NCBI GenBank assembly: GCA_039029315.1
Contig: JBCCGK010000014.1
Coordinates: forward strand, 1-64,000
Origin: JBCCCJ01 sp039029315
Lineage (GTDB): Bacteria > Bacteroidota > Bacteroidia > J057
Length of the DNA: 64,000 bases
Direction: 5' to 3'
The notes under the pieces are model-generated. The model was not told the DNA's origin. It saw only the letters and a program-made list of their open reading frames with translations, and did no database searches. Numbering within the stretch: the first letter of the stretch is position 1; the number at the start of each line of letters is the position of its first letter. The position numbers were made by a program, and so were the translations under genes. Shown here one piece after another: positions 34,118-43,618 of this stretch.

Positions 34118-35093
34118 CGATGGTGATCATCCGCCGAATGGATTCAGTGGTAGACCGCTTGAAGGCTACAGGGTTTTTTACCTCCTTGATCAGGATCTTC
34201 TTCCTTTTTGATCCCTTGCCAGGTTCAGACAATTGTCCCAGAGAGGATCTGTCGAGATTGTCGAGGAGATCTACGAGCGTTTGTTCCTCTTCAACTATTT
34301 CCAGGGAGCGCTTCAGTTCCTTTTGCGATTCCATTGTATTTTCTCGCAAATACTTCGTATTGATCGGGAGGCTATGACTCCTCCCATGTTCGATAAATCC
34401 TTGTCTTAGATTCCGTTCTGAATCGAGCAGATGCAACTTGATGACAGCTTCTTCCTCTGGTCTCAGGTTGATTCTTGGCAATGGGCTTCTCAAGGTTTCT
34501 TCCTGATTGCTCAAAATCTCAAAAGGAAATTCAGGCTCACGTATATTGCCTTGGGAATAATCGACCACACTTCTTTGCGCCTGATAAGAAACCTTGGTTA
34601 ACTCAAAAGCCAATTCAATATTTCGAACGCGCATCAACTGTCTGAAGAATATGCTGGAAGCTACATTTGCCAGAAAGGCTGGGATTTTTTCACGTGTCAC
34701 GATGACAACTTTTACTCCTACCTCGTTCAGTTGATGACCAATATCTATAGATTCGCAACTGCTCAAATAGACAATATGCAAGTGCTTCAATAATTCAGGA
34801 TCATCGAATAATTTCACAAAAGTTTCGATCTTTTGCGGTTTGTCAGCCAGTTGAATCTGATCCAGAGAGGAATGTCCACTGAAGTAAAACAACCAGGGAT
34901 ACACACCGGATTCATTTTGAAGCCGGTTGAGAAGTAATTCTGTATCTACCATTTCATCTGTTCTCAGCAATAGGCGACCCCTGTCTTCATAATATTCGAA
35001 GATGTCTTTCATATTGCTGATATCCTGCTGAATATAGCGACCGATGTCCGGATCGTTGGCTGTTCCAGCTATATAAATCAATCGTTTTTTCAT
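34089..35093 (-). CDS. CHAT-domain (caspase-like) cysteine protease
   Basis: The protein has 334 residues. The N-terminal 190 residues form a CHAT/caspase-like domain: 'RLIYIAGTANDPDIGRY', catalytic His74 in 'WLFYFSGHSSLDQ', catalytic Cys113 in 'LHIVYLSSCESIDIG', then 'GVKVVIVTREKIPAFLANVA' and 'FFRQLM'. The C-terminal 140 residues are charged and unstructured-looking to helical, with no recognised domain, and could be a partner-binding region. CHAT proteases act in bacterial conflict systems, for example in cleaving gasdermins or in Craspase. The start codon overlaps the stop of the caspase-subtilase gene by 4 bp, so the two proteases are made together. Confidence 0.85.
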   Translation of the reverse strand: MKKRLIYIAGTANDPDIGRYIQQDISNMKDIFEYYEDRGRLLLRTDEMVDTELLLNRLQNESGVYPWLFYFSGHSSLDQIQLADKPQKIETFVKLFDDPELLKHLHIVYLSSCESIDIGHQLNEVGVKVVIVTREKIPAFLANVASSIFFRQLMRVRNIELAFELTKVSYQAQRSVVDYSQGNIREPEFPFEILSNQEETLRSPLPRINLRPEEEAVIKLHLLDSERNLRQGFIEHGRSHSLPINTKYLRENTMESQKELKRSLEIVEEEQTLVDLLDNLDRSSLGQLSEPGKGSKRKKILIKEVKNPVAFKRSTTESIRRMITIDDEILSSYK

Positions 35094-37732
35094 AACCTGA
35101 GTGATTGTAAAGTCGTGGAGGCAAGCGGTGACTTCTGTACTTTCCTTACGAGATCGAGGAACTGATCCTCTGTGAATTGTAGCTGTTCTTCAAAAAAATC
35201 AAAATCTCCATACAACTCCACGAATTGGGGATCGACTTCCAGTAATTGCAGAACTTCATGAAGAATCATTTCAGACTTGAGGGGATCTGGATTGCTGGAT
35301 GGCGCATCTTCGGAAAGACTCTTGCGGAAAATCAATGTTTTGGCTATTTCTGCCAGGCCAAATGGGCTGATTCTGGCTTTTCGCGCTTTTTGGATCTTAT
35401 CCTCATCAGGAACCTCAATATTCAGAGCATCTCTGGCTTTCAACAAACCTGTCCCATAGTATTTTTGGTTGAGAATGTCAGAATTATCTGCCGACTGAAA
35501 GAGGGCATATTTGACCGCTTCAACTTGCTTCCAGGTGCCGTGATATCCTTTGTCGATCAATTGTTGCTTGTTTTTAACAATCCACAAGGCAGCCGCAGCC
35601 GCAACCTGTGGGGTCGCTGAAGAGGTGCCGCCTCCATTTTTGAGAAAAACAGGCTGCTCCTCCTTGAAAAACGCCCAGGGAACATTTGGTGTATAGGCAG
35701 CAATGCTTGTACGTCTGGCAGAACGTGGAGGATATGATCCCTCCATGTATTCCCCACCAGGGGATTTGATAGTTGGGGTGTGTGTATTCGCTTTGAAAAT
35801 ATAGGGCTCCTTGTTGAAACAGGAACCTGTAACACCAATAACTCGGGCGAGTCTGGCAGGATATATCATTTTTTTAGGCAACAATCTCCTGCCACCTCTA
35901 ACCCAGCTATTTCCAGCCGCAGACACAATGGTGATTCCGTGCTCATAGGCCTCATTGATCGCCTTGGCCCAGGCCTTTATAGGAGCACCACCCATAGACA
36001 TGGTGATCACTTCACAGTTGTTGTCGATGGCCCATCTGATTGCTTTGGTAAAAGGAACTGTATTGTTCAATCCCAGAAAGAATACCACAGTATCAGATAT
36101 TCGCACGGGATGGACAGTTGCAAAGGGGATTCCTCCCATGCGTCTATTCCCTGTCCCATAAGCGATGGAATCCGGAATGTTGCCTCCAGCCAGGAGCGAA
36201 AGCGTTGCCGTCCCATGATAATCTTGTTCTGCAAACTTTTCGTCCTCCTTCTTTCGAATGATGTCATAAGGAGGCTTGCCTTCTTCTCCAGGGATCAGAT
36301 TGACACCTGATTCTTCTGTAATACTCCCGGGCAGACCTGGATGCCCCTTGACATAGCCGGTGTCGAAGTGGGCAATATGGATGTCTAGTTCATCTTGTGG
36401 AACTGTTTGTTCTACAAAATCACGTGCGCTTGCCAACTGAGAAAATTCATCTTCCAGATACCAGGTGAATTCATTTTCTGAGCCTTCAGGAGAAGGCCAT
36501 CGAGACAAATAGTCTTCGTTGATTTCCTCTATTTCCTTTGTCGATCTTTCCAAAGGTGGAGAAAGGAGTGCTGGTTCGACATATGCTTGAATTCCATCAA
36601 AAAATAGTTGGTCATGATAGGCATGAGCCTGATCCCAGGGCGATATAGCGGATTTGCTTAGTCCATTTCTCTTGATGTGGAACAATGAAGGCAGAGGCAG
36701 CTTGTTTACCTCGATTTCCTGGGAGGAAGTGGATTTTTCCAGAAACATCTGGGGAGAAGCCTCCTCCTCAATGTCGACCAATAGTCCATCCTCTTTCAGG
36801 TTCTTCTGAACCGAACGCGTGCTAATTTGTCGCAGGGCTGCATCCAGATTGTTTACCTCTGCGGGATAGGCCTGGCCTGTTCGCAAAAATGGCCTGGTTG
36901 ATGTGAAGAAATCGTCATCCTTACCGATGAACAACAAGTTTGGATGAAGCTGAAGCAAGCTTGCTGATTTTTCTCTCAGGATAGAATGGAAGTCCATGAA
37001 ACTTTCCAACTGATTGGCTTGATCGCTCAGCGTTCTAAGCACAAAAAAAGTAAACTTACTCATGAATGAGCCTGCAATGGCCAATTCATCATCCTGACAG
37101 GCGGAGATAGATAAGACATTGGCTTTGATGAGGGCTTCATCGATTAAGGGGAAGTCTTCTAGCAGTGGATCGTACTGCGCATTGTTTTTGAGATACACAT
37201 CCAGGCTTTCTTGTGAATCCAGCGTTTTTGGGGTATTGGATAAGGCGTTGGGCGAATGAGCTGGATTGGCTTCTTCGCGTTCGCGTTTGTTCTTGACGGC
37301 AGTCCCACTATGGCAGGAATCCAGAAGGACAAAAATATTGACGCCTTCTTTGAATTCTTTCCACAAATACGGCAACTCATCATCAATCAGTTGGCGATTG
37401 TACAAACACCAGGTTTGGTCTTCGCCGAGTACCTCATCACCATTCTTGTCGGGAAGGTGAGAACCATGCCCTGAATAAGTGATGATACACAAGTCTCCCT
37501 CGCTCAAGTCCTGGCTGTATTCGAGGATGGTTTTTTTGACTTCTTCGACAGTGGCAGACTCATTGAGCAGAAGCTTCTTTTTGTCATACTGTAATAGCTC
37601 ACCAAGATTGTACATCATTTGTGCGTCAATGACACAGCAAGGCAAGGTCGAAACATGATGTTGATAATGCTTGTCATCCACATAGGAGACGCCAATATGT
37701 AAGGAATATATTTTCATTGGTATGTTTGTCAT
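35090..37732 (-). CDS. Fusion of a metacaspase-like (C14) protease and a subtilisin-like (S8) protease
   Basis: The protein has 880 residues. The N-terminal caspase domain (about 6-285) has 'YSLHIGVSYVDD', His89 in 'CIITYSGHGSH' and Cys140 in 'FVLLDSCHSGT'. A linker of about 160 residues follows. The S8 domain (about 448-775) has Asp457 'IAHFDTGY', His506 'QDYHGTATL', Asn608 'VSAAGNSW' and Ser704 'GGGTSSATP'. The C-terminal 100 residues are helical. All catalytic residues of both proteases are present. There is no signal peptide, so it is cytoplasmic, unlike most S8 enzymes. One protease may activate the other or process the neighbouring hydrolase and CHAT proteins. It is the second gene of the operon 39333-33689. 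Confidence 0.9.
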   Translation of the reverse strand: MTNIPMKIYSLHIGVSYVDDKHYQHHVSTLPCCVIDAQMMYNLGELLQYDKKKLLLNESATVEEVKKTILEYSQDLSEGDLCIITYSGHGSHLPDKNGDEVLGEDQTWCLYNRQLIDDELPYLWKEFKEGVNIFVLLDSCHSGTAVKNKREREEANPAHSPNALSNTPKTLDSQESLDVYLKNNAQYDPLLEDFPLIDEALIKANVLSISACQDDELAIAGSFMSKFTFFVLRTLSDQANQLESFMDFHSILREKSASLLQLHPNLLFIGKDDDFFTSTRPFLRTGQAYPAEVNNLDAALRQISTRSVQKNLKEDGLLVDIEEEASPQMFLEKSTSSQEIEVNKLPLPSLFHIKRNGLSKSAISPWDQAHAYHDQLFFDGIQAYVEPALLSPPLERSTKEIEEINEDYLSRWPSPEGSENEFTWYLEDEFSQLASARDFVEQTVPQDELDIHIAHFDTGYVKGHPGLPGSITEESGVNLIPGEEGKPPYDIIRKKEDEKFAEQDYHGTATLSLLAGGNIPDSIAYGTGNRRMGGIPFATVHPVRISDTVVFFLGLNNTVPFTKAIRWAIDNNCEVITMSMGGAPIKAWAKAINEAYEHGITIVSAAGNSWVRGGRRLLPKKMIYPARLARVIGVTGSCFNKEPYIFKANTHTPTIKSPGGEYMEGSYPPRSARRTSIAAYTPNVPWAFFKEEQPVFLKNGGGTSSATPQVAAAAALWIVKNKQQLIDKGYHGTWKQVEAVKYALFQSADNSDILNQKYYGTGLLKARDALNIEVPDEDKIQKARKARISPFGLAEIAKTLIFRKSLSEDAPSSNPDPLKSEMILHEVLQLLEVDPQFVELYGDFDFFEEQLQFTEDQFLDLVRKVQKSPLASTTLQSLRL

Positions 37733-37761
37733 TGTTTGAGTTGTGAAAATGTGTCTGGAAC

Positions 37762-39333
37762 TTATCTCAGGAGAAATTCCAGAATTTTGTCTCTCAGTTC
37801 TTCACTATCAGGTAAATTGATATGATGGGTGTCAGGAGAATCGGCTAATTGATAATAATTGCCCTCTTTAAGCACGAACAATCGGCTTATGGGTTCAGAG
37901 CCTAGCTTCCCCAGAGATCCGAGCGTTGGTACGATGGCATCACTGTTCATTGACCCAAAGATTCTTTTCAGTTTTCTTTTTGTCTTTCTTTTCAGTTTTT
38001 CGTTTCCAGGCAACTTCATCAGATCCGGGTCGAAAGAGGTCGTGACCATATAATATGTCGGAAGATCTCCAGATTGGCCCGAGGAGGTGTTTTTATTCAA
38101 TTCAAGAATGAATTTGCTTTTGAGTGCCTGGTCTTCTGCGCCTTGGAGAACAGATTTGTCTTCTGTCTCAAGAAGGGCAAGGGTTTCCGACTTGACCTTG
38201 ATCAATTCGTAGAACAAATCTTGTTCATTCTCCAAATATTGACTGGATTTTTCGGCTAACCTTTTCAGCAACTTATCTAGCAGGAAAGTTCTGGGCCAAT
38301 GTCTAGCTAAAGCCGACGGGGTACCCTGATTGGGACCAGAGAGCATCACCAGTTTTTGAGGACTCATGCTTGGCGGAAGCAAGTCTTTTTCAATCATATA
38401 TCTGGCAATCAAACAGCCTCGACTCCGAGTGAGAATGTCGATATCCAACTTCTCCTCGATGGGGTCCAGGAATTCTTTTAGCTTTTTTACATTGTGCTTT
38501 ACTCCCCTTATCACTGAGGGATGATTAAAGGAGATGATTCTCTCGCCATACTGTTGTTCGACCTTATCCATCCAGTTCTTGTCTTCCATAAAGCGCTTGA
38601 AAGCAATGGAAGAGGTGCCATGTGTACCGTGGATGAGCAAGAGGGATTTTCCTTCACTCATGTATTTCCAAAAGGCTTTTAATTCTTTTGGGTCCTCTGG
38701 CAAATCGGCAAACCCCCACTTCCCGGAATCATCTTTTGCGACTCTAAATAACTCATATCGTCGATGCTTGATTTCTTCCTGAATATAGTATTCCTCATCC
38801 AGCTCTTTGGTCCACATAAACAGTCTGATTGTCCATCGGTTGTGGATGCCGTACAAGCCCTCTGGCTCCTCCTCTTCTGTCGATTCGAGAAGAATGGGTA
38901 AGGAAAATACCAATTTGCTGATAGCGGGATTGTTAATATCATATGCTATCCTGGGCAAAATCCATTCATTGTCTCCATCCTCATCAGTTAGGGCCAATGC
39001 GACAGAAAAAGCCCGATCAGGATCAAGAATGCTCATCGTCAGTAAGAGTTCCTGCTCACTTTGTGGGGGAGGAGAAATGGTAGCTTGTTGATCATCTTGT
39101 TTGGGGAATTCCAGTTCCATAAATGGAAGAGACATTCCTTTCAGTTCCTTGACCATATGTGAAAGAGCCCTTTCCTCTTTTCCATGAAAGTACTCCGCTA
39201 TGTTTGCAGAATGATAATCATCTACCCTCAAATTGAAGGTTAGACCATTGGTATTGGTGAATGAATACAGGATGCCCTTGAGTTGAAAATCAACAGATCG
39301 TTCGTCTCCAGTAATACTTCTTTGAAATAACAT
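37762..39333 (-). CDS. Alpha/beta hydrolase (lipase/PGAP1-like, DUF7379-type) with N-terminal domain
   Basis: The protein has 523 residues from the ATG at 39333; a TTG at 39441 would add 36. Residues 1-215 form an N-terminal domain of beta character that I do not recognise. The hydrolase domain starts at 'SLLLIHGTHGTSSIAFKRF' (oxyanion loop, about 230) and has a modified nucleophile elbow 'ILTRSRGCLIARYMI' (Ser304), 'VMLSGPNQGTPSALA', Asp465 in 'MNSDAIVPTLGSLG' and His503/504 in 'DTHHINLP', so a full Ser-Asp-His triad can be assigned. There is no signal peptide. A cytosolic lipase or esterase in a caspase/CHAT operon is a credible membrane-damaging effector held inactive until proteolysis, but this is inference. 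It is the first gene of the operon, 29 bp before the next. Confidence 0.78.
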   Translation of the reverse strand: MLFQRSITGDERSVDFQLKGILYSFTNTNGLTFNLRVDDYHSANIAEYFHGKEERALSHMVKELKGMSLPFMELEFPKQDDQQATISPPPQSEQELLLTMSILDPDRAFSVALALTDEDGDNEWILPRIAYDINNPAISKLVFSLPILLESTEEEEPEGLYGIHNRWTIRLFMWTKELDEEYYIQEEIKHRRYELFRVAKDDSGKWGFADLPEDPKELKAFWKYMSEGKSLLLIHGTHGTSSIAFKRFMEDKNWMDKVEQQYGERIISFNHPSVIRGVKHNVKKLKEFLDPIEEKLDIDILTRSRGCLIARYMIEKDLLPPSMSPQKLVMLSGPNQGTPSALARHWPRTFLLDKLLKRLAEKSSQYLENEQDLFYELIKVKSETLALLETEDKSVLQGAEDQALKSKFILELNKNTSSGQSGDLPTYYMVTTSFDPDLMKLPGNEKLKRKTKRKLKRIFGSMNSDAIVPTLGSLGKLGSEPISRLFVLKEGNYYQLADSPDTHHINLPDSEELRDKILEFLLR

Positions 39334-40051
39334 ATCAGTAATGTTGTTGATTCGTTTTGAAATAGATCTAGTGTATACCCTCTTTCTTTTTTTTAAGAAA
39401 TGTGAAAGGAGTCTAGCACTGTGAGAGGTAATAGGGTCCAATTTGGTGTTACATCCCTAATTCATTTGACTGAAAAGTGTTGCGAATGAATGTTAATCGG
39501 GCGCGCTGTGTTGATTTAAGTTTTGTATTTTTGATTACTTGGCGCCAAATGTAATGAAATTGTTAAATTGATGTGTGTTAGTTTGATGATACGACAATTT
39601 TTATCTGGAGGTTTGCCGATTGGAGGTTTTTCTTTGAAAGAAAGGTGGAAGGAAATTTCGGAACAATTTCCAGAATGCTCCCCTGGGAATTTTGGTAATC
39701 TGGGAAATGAGTAAATATGTATGTTTGTCAAACGCTTATCTCTTATTCTGTTCCTTCTATGTAGACAGTTAATTCGTATGTGGACAAGATCTCATGTGTG
39801 AAGTGAATTTTTTTTTAAAAAAATCTCTGCTCGTATAGGTGTTGGTATATATTTTTTTGTCCTAGCTCCAAAGGAATTATTTTCCCACACTAGTTGATTG
39901 ACTTTTTTGTTTATCGTGGCTTATATTGCTGGATTAGAGTTTGTTAGGCCTTGTATTGACCAATGTTTATGTATGGTAATTGGAGAATAGAAGGAAAATA
40001 GCAACAAGAGAGACTCTATTGCCAATTTATGAGCTATCAAAAATTATTCTT
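39334..40051. other. AT-rich divergent intergenic region
   Basis: This is the shared upstream region of the protease operon (minus strand) and the T9SS subtilase gene (plus strand). Homopolymeric A/T runs occur around 39808-39860. No RNA gene, repeat or convincing small gene is visible. Confidence 0.4.
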
Positions 40052-43012
40052 ATGTCCACAATTCGTACTTGTCTTTGTTTTTTGTTTTTCTTGTTAGGTT
40101 TCTGCGTATCAACTTTCGCTCAACACCCACAGCATGTTCCTGGTGAGATATTGGTCAAGCTGAGACCTGGATTATCTGCTACTCAATGGCTGGACAATCA
40201 TTCCGATTGGAGAGATGCAGGTATTTTTCTCAAACCCGGCAGGCAGAACTCGGCACCCATGAATGTCCATACCATACATTTTGATCCAGCTCAGATGGAT
40301 GAGGAAGTCCTCCTGGAAATGGTCCGACAAGATGCCCATGTAGACATCGCACAGTTTAATCATTATGTTCAACTTCGCTCTACTATCCCCAATGATCCGG
40401 AATATGCACAACAATGGCAATATGAGAATACTGGTCAAAGTGGAGGAACAATAGGTGCTGACATGGATATGGATTTGGCCTGGGATTATACAACTGGTGG
40501 ATTGAGTGCGATGGGAGATACCATTGTCGTCTGTGTGATAGATGATGGCGTCAGTGCAACACATCCTGATATGGTTCCGAATTTATGGGTCAACCATGCA
40601 GAAATCCCAAACAATGGAATCGACGATGATAACAATGGCTTTATCGATGATTATCGAGGATGGGATACAGGCAGCAGCTCTGATAGTGTGTTTGATGGAG
40701 GAATACATGGCACACCAGTAGCGGGGATCGTTGGAGCGAGAGGAGACAATGGGATCGGAGTAGCAGGGGTCAATTGGCAGGTAAAACTGATGATAGTGCA
40801 GGGAGGAACGGGAGTCGAGAGTGAAGTTCTGGAAGCCTACTCATATCCCCTGGTGATGCGCCAGAAATACAATCAAACAAATGGGGCAGAAGGAGCATTT
40901 GTGGTGGCTACGAATGCATCCTGGGGCCTGGATATGGGACAAGCCAGCAGTGCACCTCTGTGGTGTGCATTTTATGATACGCTTGGGGTATACGGAATTC
41001 TCAATGCTGGCGCAACTGCAAATGCGGCTTTGGATGTTGATACACAAGGGGACCTTCCTACCTCTTGTCCGAGTAACTATCTGATTGGTGTTACCAATGT
41101 AGATCATAATGACCAGAAGGTAACACAAGCAGCCTGGGGAGTGACGCATGTGGATCTTGGAGCATTTGGAGAAGGTACGCACACAGTTGATGGATTCGGA
41201 GGATATGCAGGCTTTGGGGGAACTTCTGGTGCCACACCTCATGTAGCTGGGGCGATTGCATTGTTGTATGCTGCACCCTGTCCATCCTTGATAGGATTGG
41301 TGCAATCTGATCCCGGAGCTGCGGCCTTGCTCGTGAGGCAAGCCATTCTGGACGGGGTGGATCCCAATGCAAGTTTGAATGGAATTACCGCCACTGGGGG
41401 CCGATTGAATGTGCACAATAGCATGCTCTTGTTGCTGCAATCCTGTGGTCCTTGTCCAGCTCCCAGAATCCTGGACGAAACAAATGTGACAGATGGCATG
41501 GCAACACTGAACTGGAATGCAGGAGACAGTACGCTGAATACAGATCTTCAATGGCGGGCGGTAGGAGATACTGTCTGGAATGTGGTTCCTGGCCTGGACA
41601 GCAGCTTTGTGCTAACGGGGCTGACCCCTTGTACCTTTTATGAATACCAACTCACCAGCAATTGTCCAAATGATACCAGCGATTTTGCCTCGACCAAAAC
41701 CTTCAAGACAGATGGTTGCTGTGAAAATCCTTCCGACTTTGCTGTGGTCTCATTTGGAGAAGATAGTGCACGTATGAGCTGGAGCGGAATCCTGGCTGCC
41801 CAATCGTATCAAGTGAGAATTCGTGAAGAAGGTACGTTCTGGACAACTTCAGCGACAACAGATACGAGTTTTCTGTTTGAGAATCTGGCGCCTTGTACAA
41901 ATTATCAGGTCCAAATCAGTGTTGTCTGTGCTGATGATACGGTAGCCTTTGGACGTGAACGCTCATTTAGAACATTGGGATGTGGTTCATGTATAGATTT
42001 GCCGTATTGCTCTCCACCACAGCTCAACTCTGAGGAAGAGTGGATTGATTCGGTTCAGATTCATACCCTGATCAACGCAAGTGGGGACAACAATGGCTAT
42101 GGGGATTTTACGACCAGTATGCTAAGCACGGATCTGACAATTGGAGATACGAATTTATTTAGCCTGAGTCCTGGCTTTTTCGCTACCCCATATGATGAAT
42201 ATTTTGGCATTTGGATTGACTACAATCAGGATGGCGATTTTGAGGATGCAGATGAAGAAGTCTATACCTCTGGCTTCACCACTACATCTGTGAATGGAAG
42301 CTTCATCGTGCCTGAGCATGCCTTGCCTGGAAATACGCGTATGCGTGTGTTTATGCAATTTGATGATATTCCAGCTCCATGTATCGCTACTTCTGATCCA
42401 TTTGGGGAAGTGGAGGACTATTGTGTGAATATCTTGCCAGTTGTCATTCCTTGTATTGCTCCGACGGGATTAGATACTTTGGCCTTATCCAATACTGCGA
42501 TTTTGCTAGGGTGGGAAGCGGACACCAATGTCACAGACTATTTGCTGCGATACAGAAGTATGAATGATAGCAGTTGGACAGAAAAAACCACAGAAGCAGA
42601 TTCATTTCTGTTGGACAAGCTGGATTTTTGTCAGAGCTATGAGGTGCAGATAAAATCTATATGTGGAGAGACTGAAAGTGAGTTTGGTGCTGTGGACACC
42701 TTCTCAACTCTATGTCGAACGGCTATTGGCAGCAAATTTCCTGAGGGCAGCTTGAAGGCCTATCCCAATCCCTTCTCAGACCAAATAATTGTTCAGTTCA
42801 GATCGCAGGATCAAAGTTCGTCCCTGGTTTTGGACCTGTTCAATGCCCAGGGAATGCAGGTGATTCGTCAAGAATTTCGAGCGTTGCCAGAGGAAAGCAG
42901 AGAGATCCAACTTAATACTGGCGAGTTGGTACCAGGGATGTACTGGATTCGTATCCGAAATGAAGCAGGAACCTTTGCGACCCTGCCAATATTGAAGCGA
43001 AGAAATGACTAA
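40052..43012 (+). CDS. Secreted S8 subtilase with FN3 and GEVED domains and T9SS sorting domain
   Basis: The protein has 986 residues from the ATG at 40052, which starts a signal peptide (CLCFLFFLLGFCVSTFAQ). An I9/fervidolysin-like propeptide (about 27-108, 'GEILVKLRPGLS') is followed by the catalytic domain with Asp164 ('VVCVIDDGVSATHPDM'), His219 ('GGIHGTPVAG') and Ser392 ('GFGGTSGATPHVAG'). Then come two FN3 domains, a GEVED domain ('FGIWIDYNQDGDFEDADEEV', 'FGEVEDYC', about 716-796), another FN3 and a T9SS type A sorting domain ('AYPNPFSDQIIVQF', about 902-986). It is predicted to be an extracellular or cell-surface endopeptidase. A MITE copy starts right at its stop codon. A stand-alone propeptide-like lipoprotein is encoded downstream. 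Confidence 0.92.
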   Translation: MSTIRTCLCFLFFLLGFCVSTFAQHPQHVPGEILVKLRPGLSATQWLDNHSDWRDAGIFLKPGRQNSAPMNVHTIHFDPAQMDEEVLLEMVRQDAHVDIAQFNHYVQLRSTIPNDPEYAQQWQYENTGQSGGTIGADMDMDLAWDYTTGGLSAMGDTIVVCVIDDGVSATHPDMVPNLWVNHAEIPNNGIDDDNNGFIDDYRGWDTGSSSDSVFDGGIHGTPVAGIVGARGDNGIGVAGVNWQVKLMIVQGGTGVESEVLEAYSYPLVMRQKYNQTNGAEGAFVVATNASWGLDMGQASSAPLWCAFYDTLGVYGILNAGATANAALDVDTQGDLPTSCPSNYLIGVTNVDHNDQKVTQAAWGVTHVDLGAFGEGTHTVDGFGGYAGFGGTSGATPHVAGAIALLYAAPCPSLIGLVQSDPGAAALLVRQAILDGVDPNASLNGITATGGRLNVHNSMLLLLQSCGPCPAPRILDETNVTDGMATLNWNAGDSTLNTDLQWRAVGDTVWNVVPGLDSSFVLTGLTPCTFYEYQLTSNCPNDTSDFASTKTFKTDGCCENPSDFAVVSFGEDSARMSWSGILAAQSYQVRIREEGTFWTTSATTDTSFLFENLAPCTNYQVQISVVCADDTVAFGRERSFRTLGCGSCIDLPYCSPPQLNSEEEWIDSVQIHTLINASGDNNGYGDFTTSMLSTDLTIGDTNLFSLSPGFFATPYDEYFGIWIDYNQDGDFEDADEEVYTSGFTTTSVNGSFIVPEHALPGNTRMRVFMQFDDIPAPCIATSDPFGEVEDYCVNILPVVIPCIAPTGLDTLALSNTAILLGWEADTNVTDYLLRYRSMNDSSWTEKTTEADSFLLDKLDFCQSYEVQIKSICGETESEFGAVDTFSTLCRTAIGSKFPEGSLKAYPNPFSDQIIVQFRSQDQSSSLVLDLFNAQGMQVIRQEFRALPEESREIQLNTGELVPGMYWIRIRNEAGTFATLPILKRRND

Positions 43013-43159
43013 GAGACTGTTTGAACATCTGTCGCTTATTTTTTGTATGCGTCTTTTTTCCCATTCTTCAGCTTTTTTTCATCTCATAGCACCACTATGA
43101 GATGAAAAAGAGCCTTGTCTGAGAAAAAAAAACACCATAAACATTCTCAAAAAAGTCTC
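43013..43159 (+). mobile_element. MITE-like element, copy 1 (complete, TAA target duplication)
   Basis: A 147-bp unit begins GAGACTGTTTGAACA and ends TTCTCAAAAAAGTCTC, so the ends are imperfect terminal inverted repeats. It is flanked by TAA at 43010-43012 and 43160-43162. It has no coding capacity. A central hairpin pairs CATCTCATAG with CTATGAGATG, extended by T and A runs. The left TAA is also the stop codon of the subtilase gene. Related copies are at 55976-56037 and, inverted, at 59776-59936. TIR and TNA-type duplication suggest mobilisation by an IS5-family transposase (inference). Confidence 0.8.
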
Positions 43160-43228
43160 TAAGGCCTTATGGAGTTCCGAACCAAAGGAATACCTTGTTT
43201 TGATTTGAATCACTTATAAATACTTCTC

Positions 43229-43618
43229 ATGTCCTTCCTTCACCACACCAAATATTCCCTTTCTGCCATGACCCTCAGATCCCTATTCATTTGCTCGTGC
43301 CTTGTGCTGATGACACTCGCGTGTCGGACAACTCAGTCTGCAGCGGAGGAGCCAAAAGATGTGCAAGACAATCCTGGTATTATCGCCAATCAATTCATCG
43401 TAAAATTGAAGCCAGGTGTTCAACCAGAAACCCTTAGCTCCACATTTCAGCAATATGGATTGACGCTCAAGAAGATGATCAACAAGTCCATGAATCTATG
43501 GGTATTTACTTACCGACAAGAAAGCTTGGAGCCAGAGAACATGTTGCTGATCCTGAAAGAGTCAGAACATGTTCAGGAAGCTGAATTTGACAAACGCCTG
43601 AGCAATCGCCGGAACTGA
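43229..43618 (+). CDS. Lipoprotein consisting of a stand-alone subtilase-propeptide (I9-like) domain
   Basis: The protein has 129 residues, or 116 from the ATG at 43268, which would give a more typical lipoprotein signal ending in 'LVLMTLAC'. The mature part is a single domain 'IIANQFIVKLKPGVQPETLS' ... 'FQQYGLTLKKMINKSMNLWV' ... 'MLLILKESEHVQEAEFDKRL', which has the alpha/beta pattern of protease propeptides and resembles the propeptide of the subtilase encoded just upstream. It is probably a membrane-bound inhibitor or folding chaperone that controls that protease or others in the periplasm. Confidence 0.75.
   Translation: MSFLHHTKYSLSAMTLRSLFICSCLVLMTLACRTTQSAAEEPKDVQDNPGIIANQFIVKLKPGVQPETLSSTFQQYGLTLKKMINKSMNLWVFTYRQESLEPENMLLILKESEHVQEAEFDKRLSNRRN

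Noticed and set aside
40841..41551. Antisense open frame of 236 codons inside the subtilase gene
   Set aside because: It is cysteine/histidine-rich nonsense opposite a well-conserved protease domain; codon-driven antisense frames like this are common in such genes.
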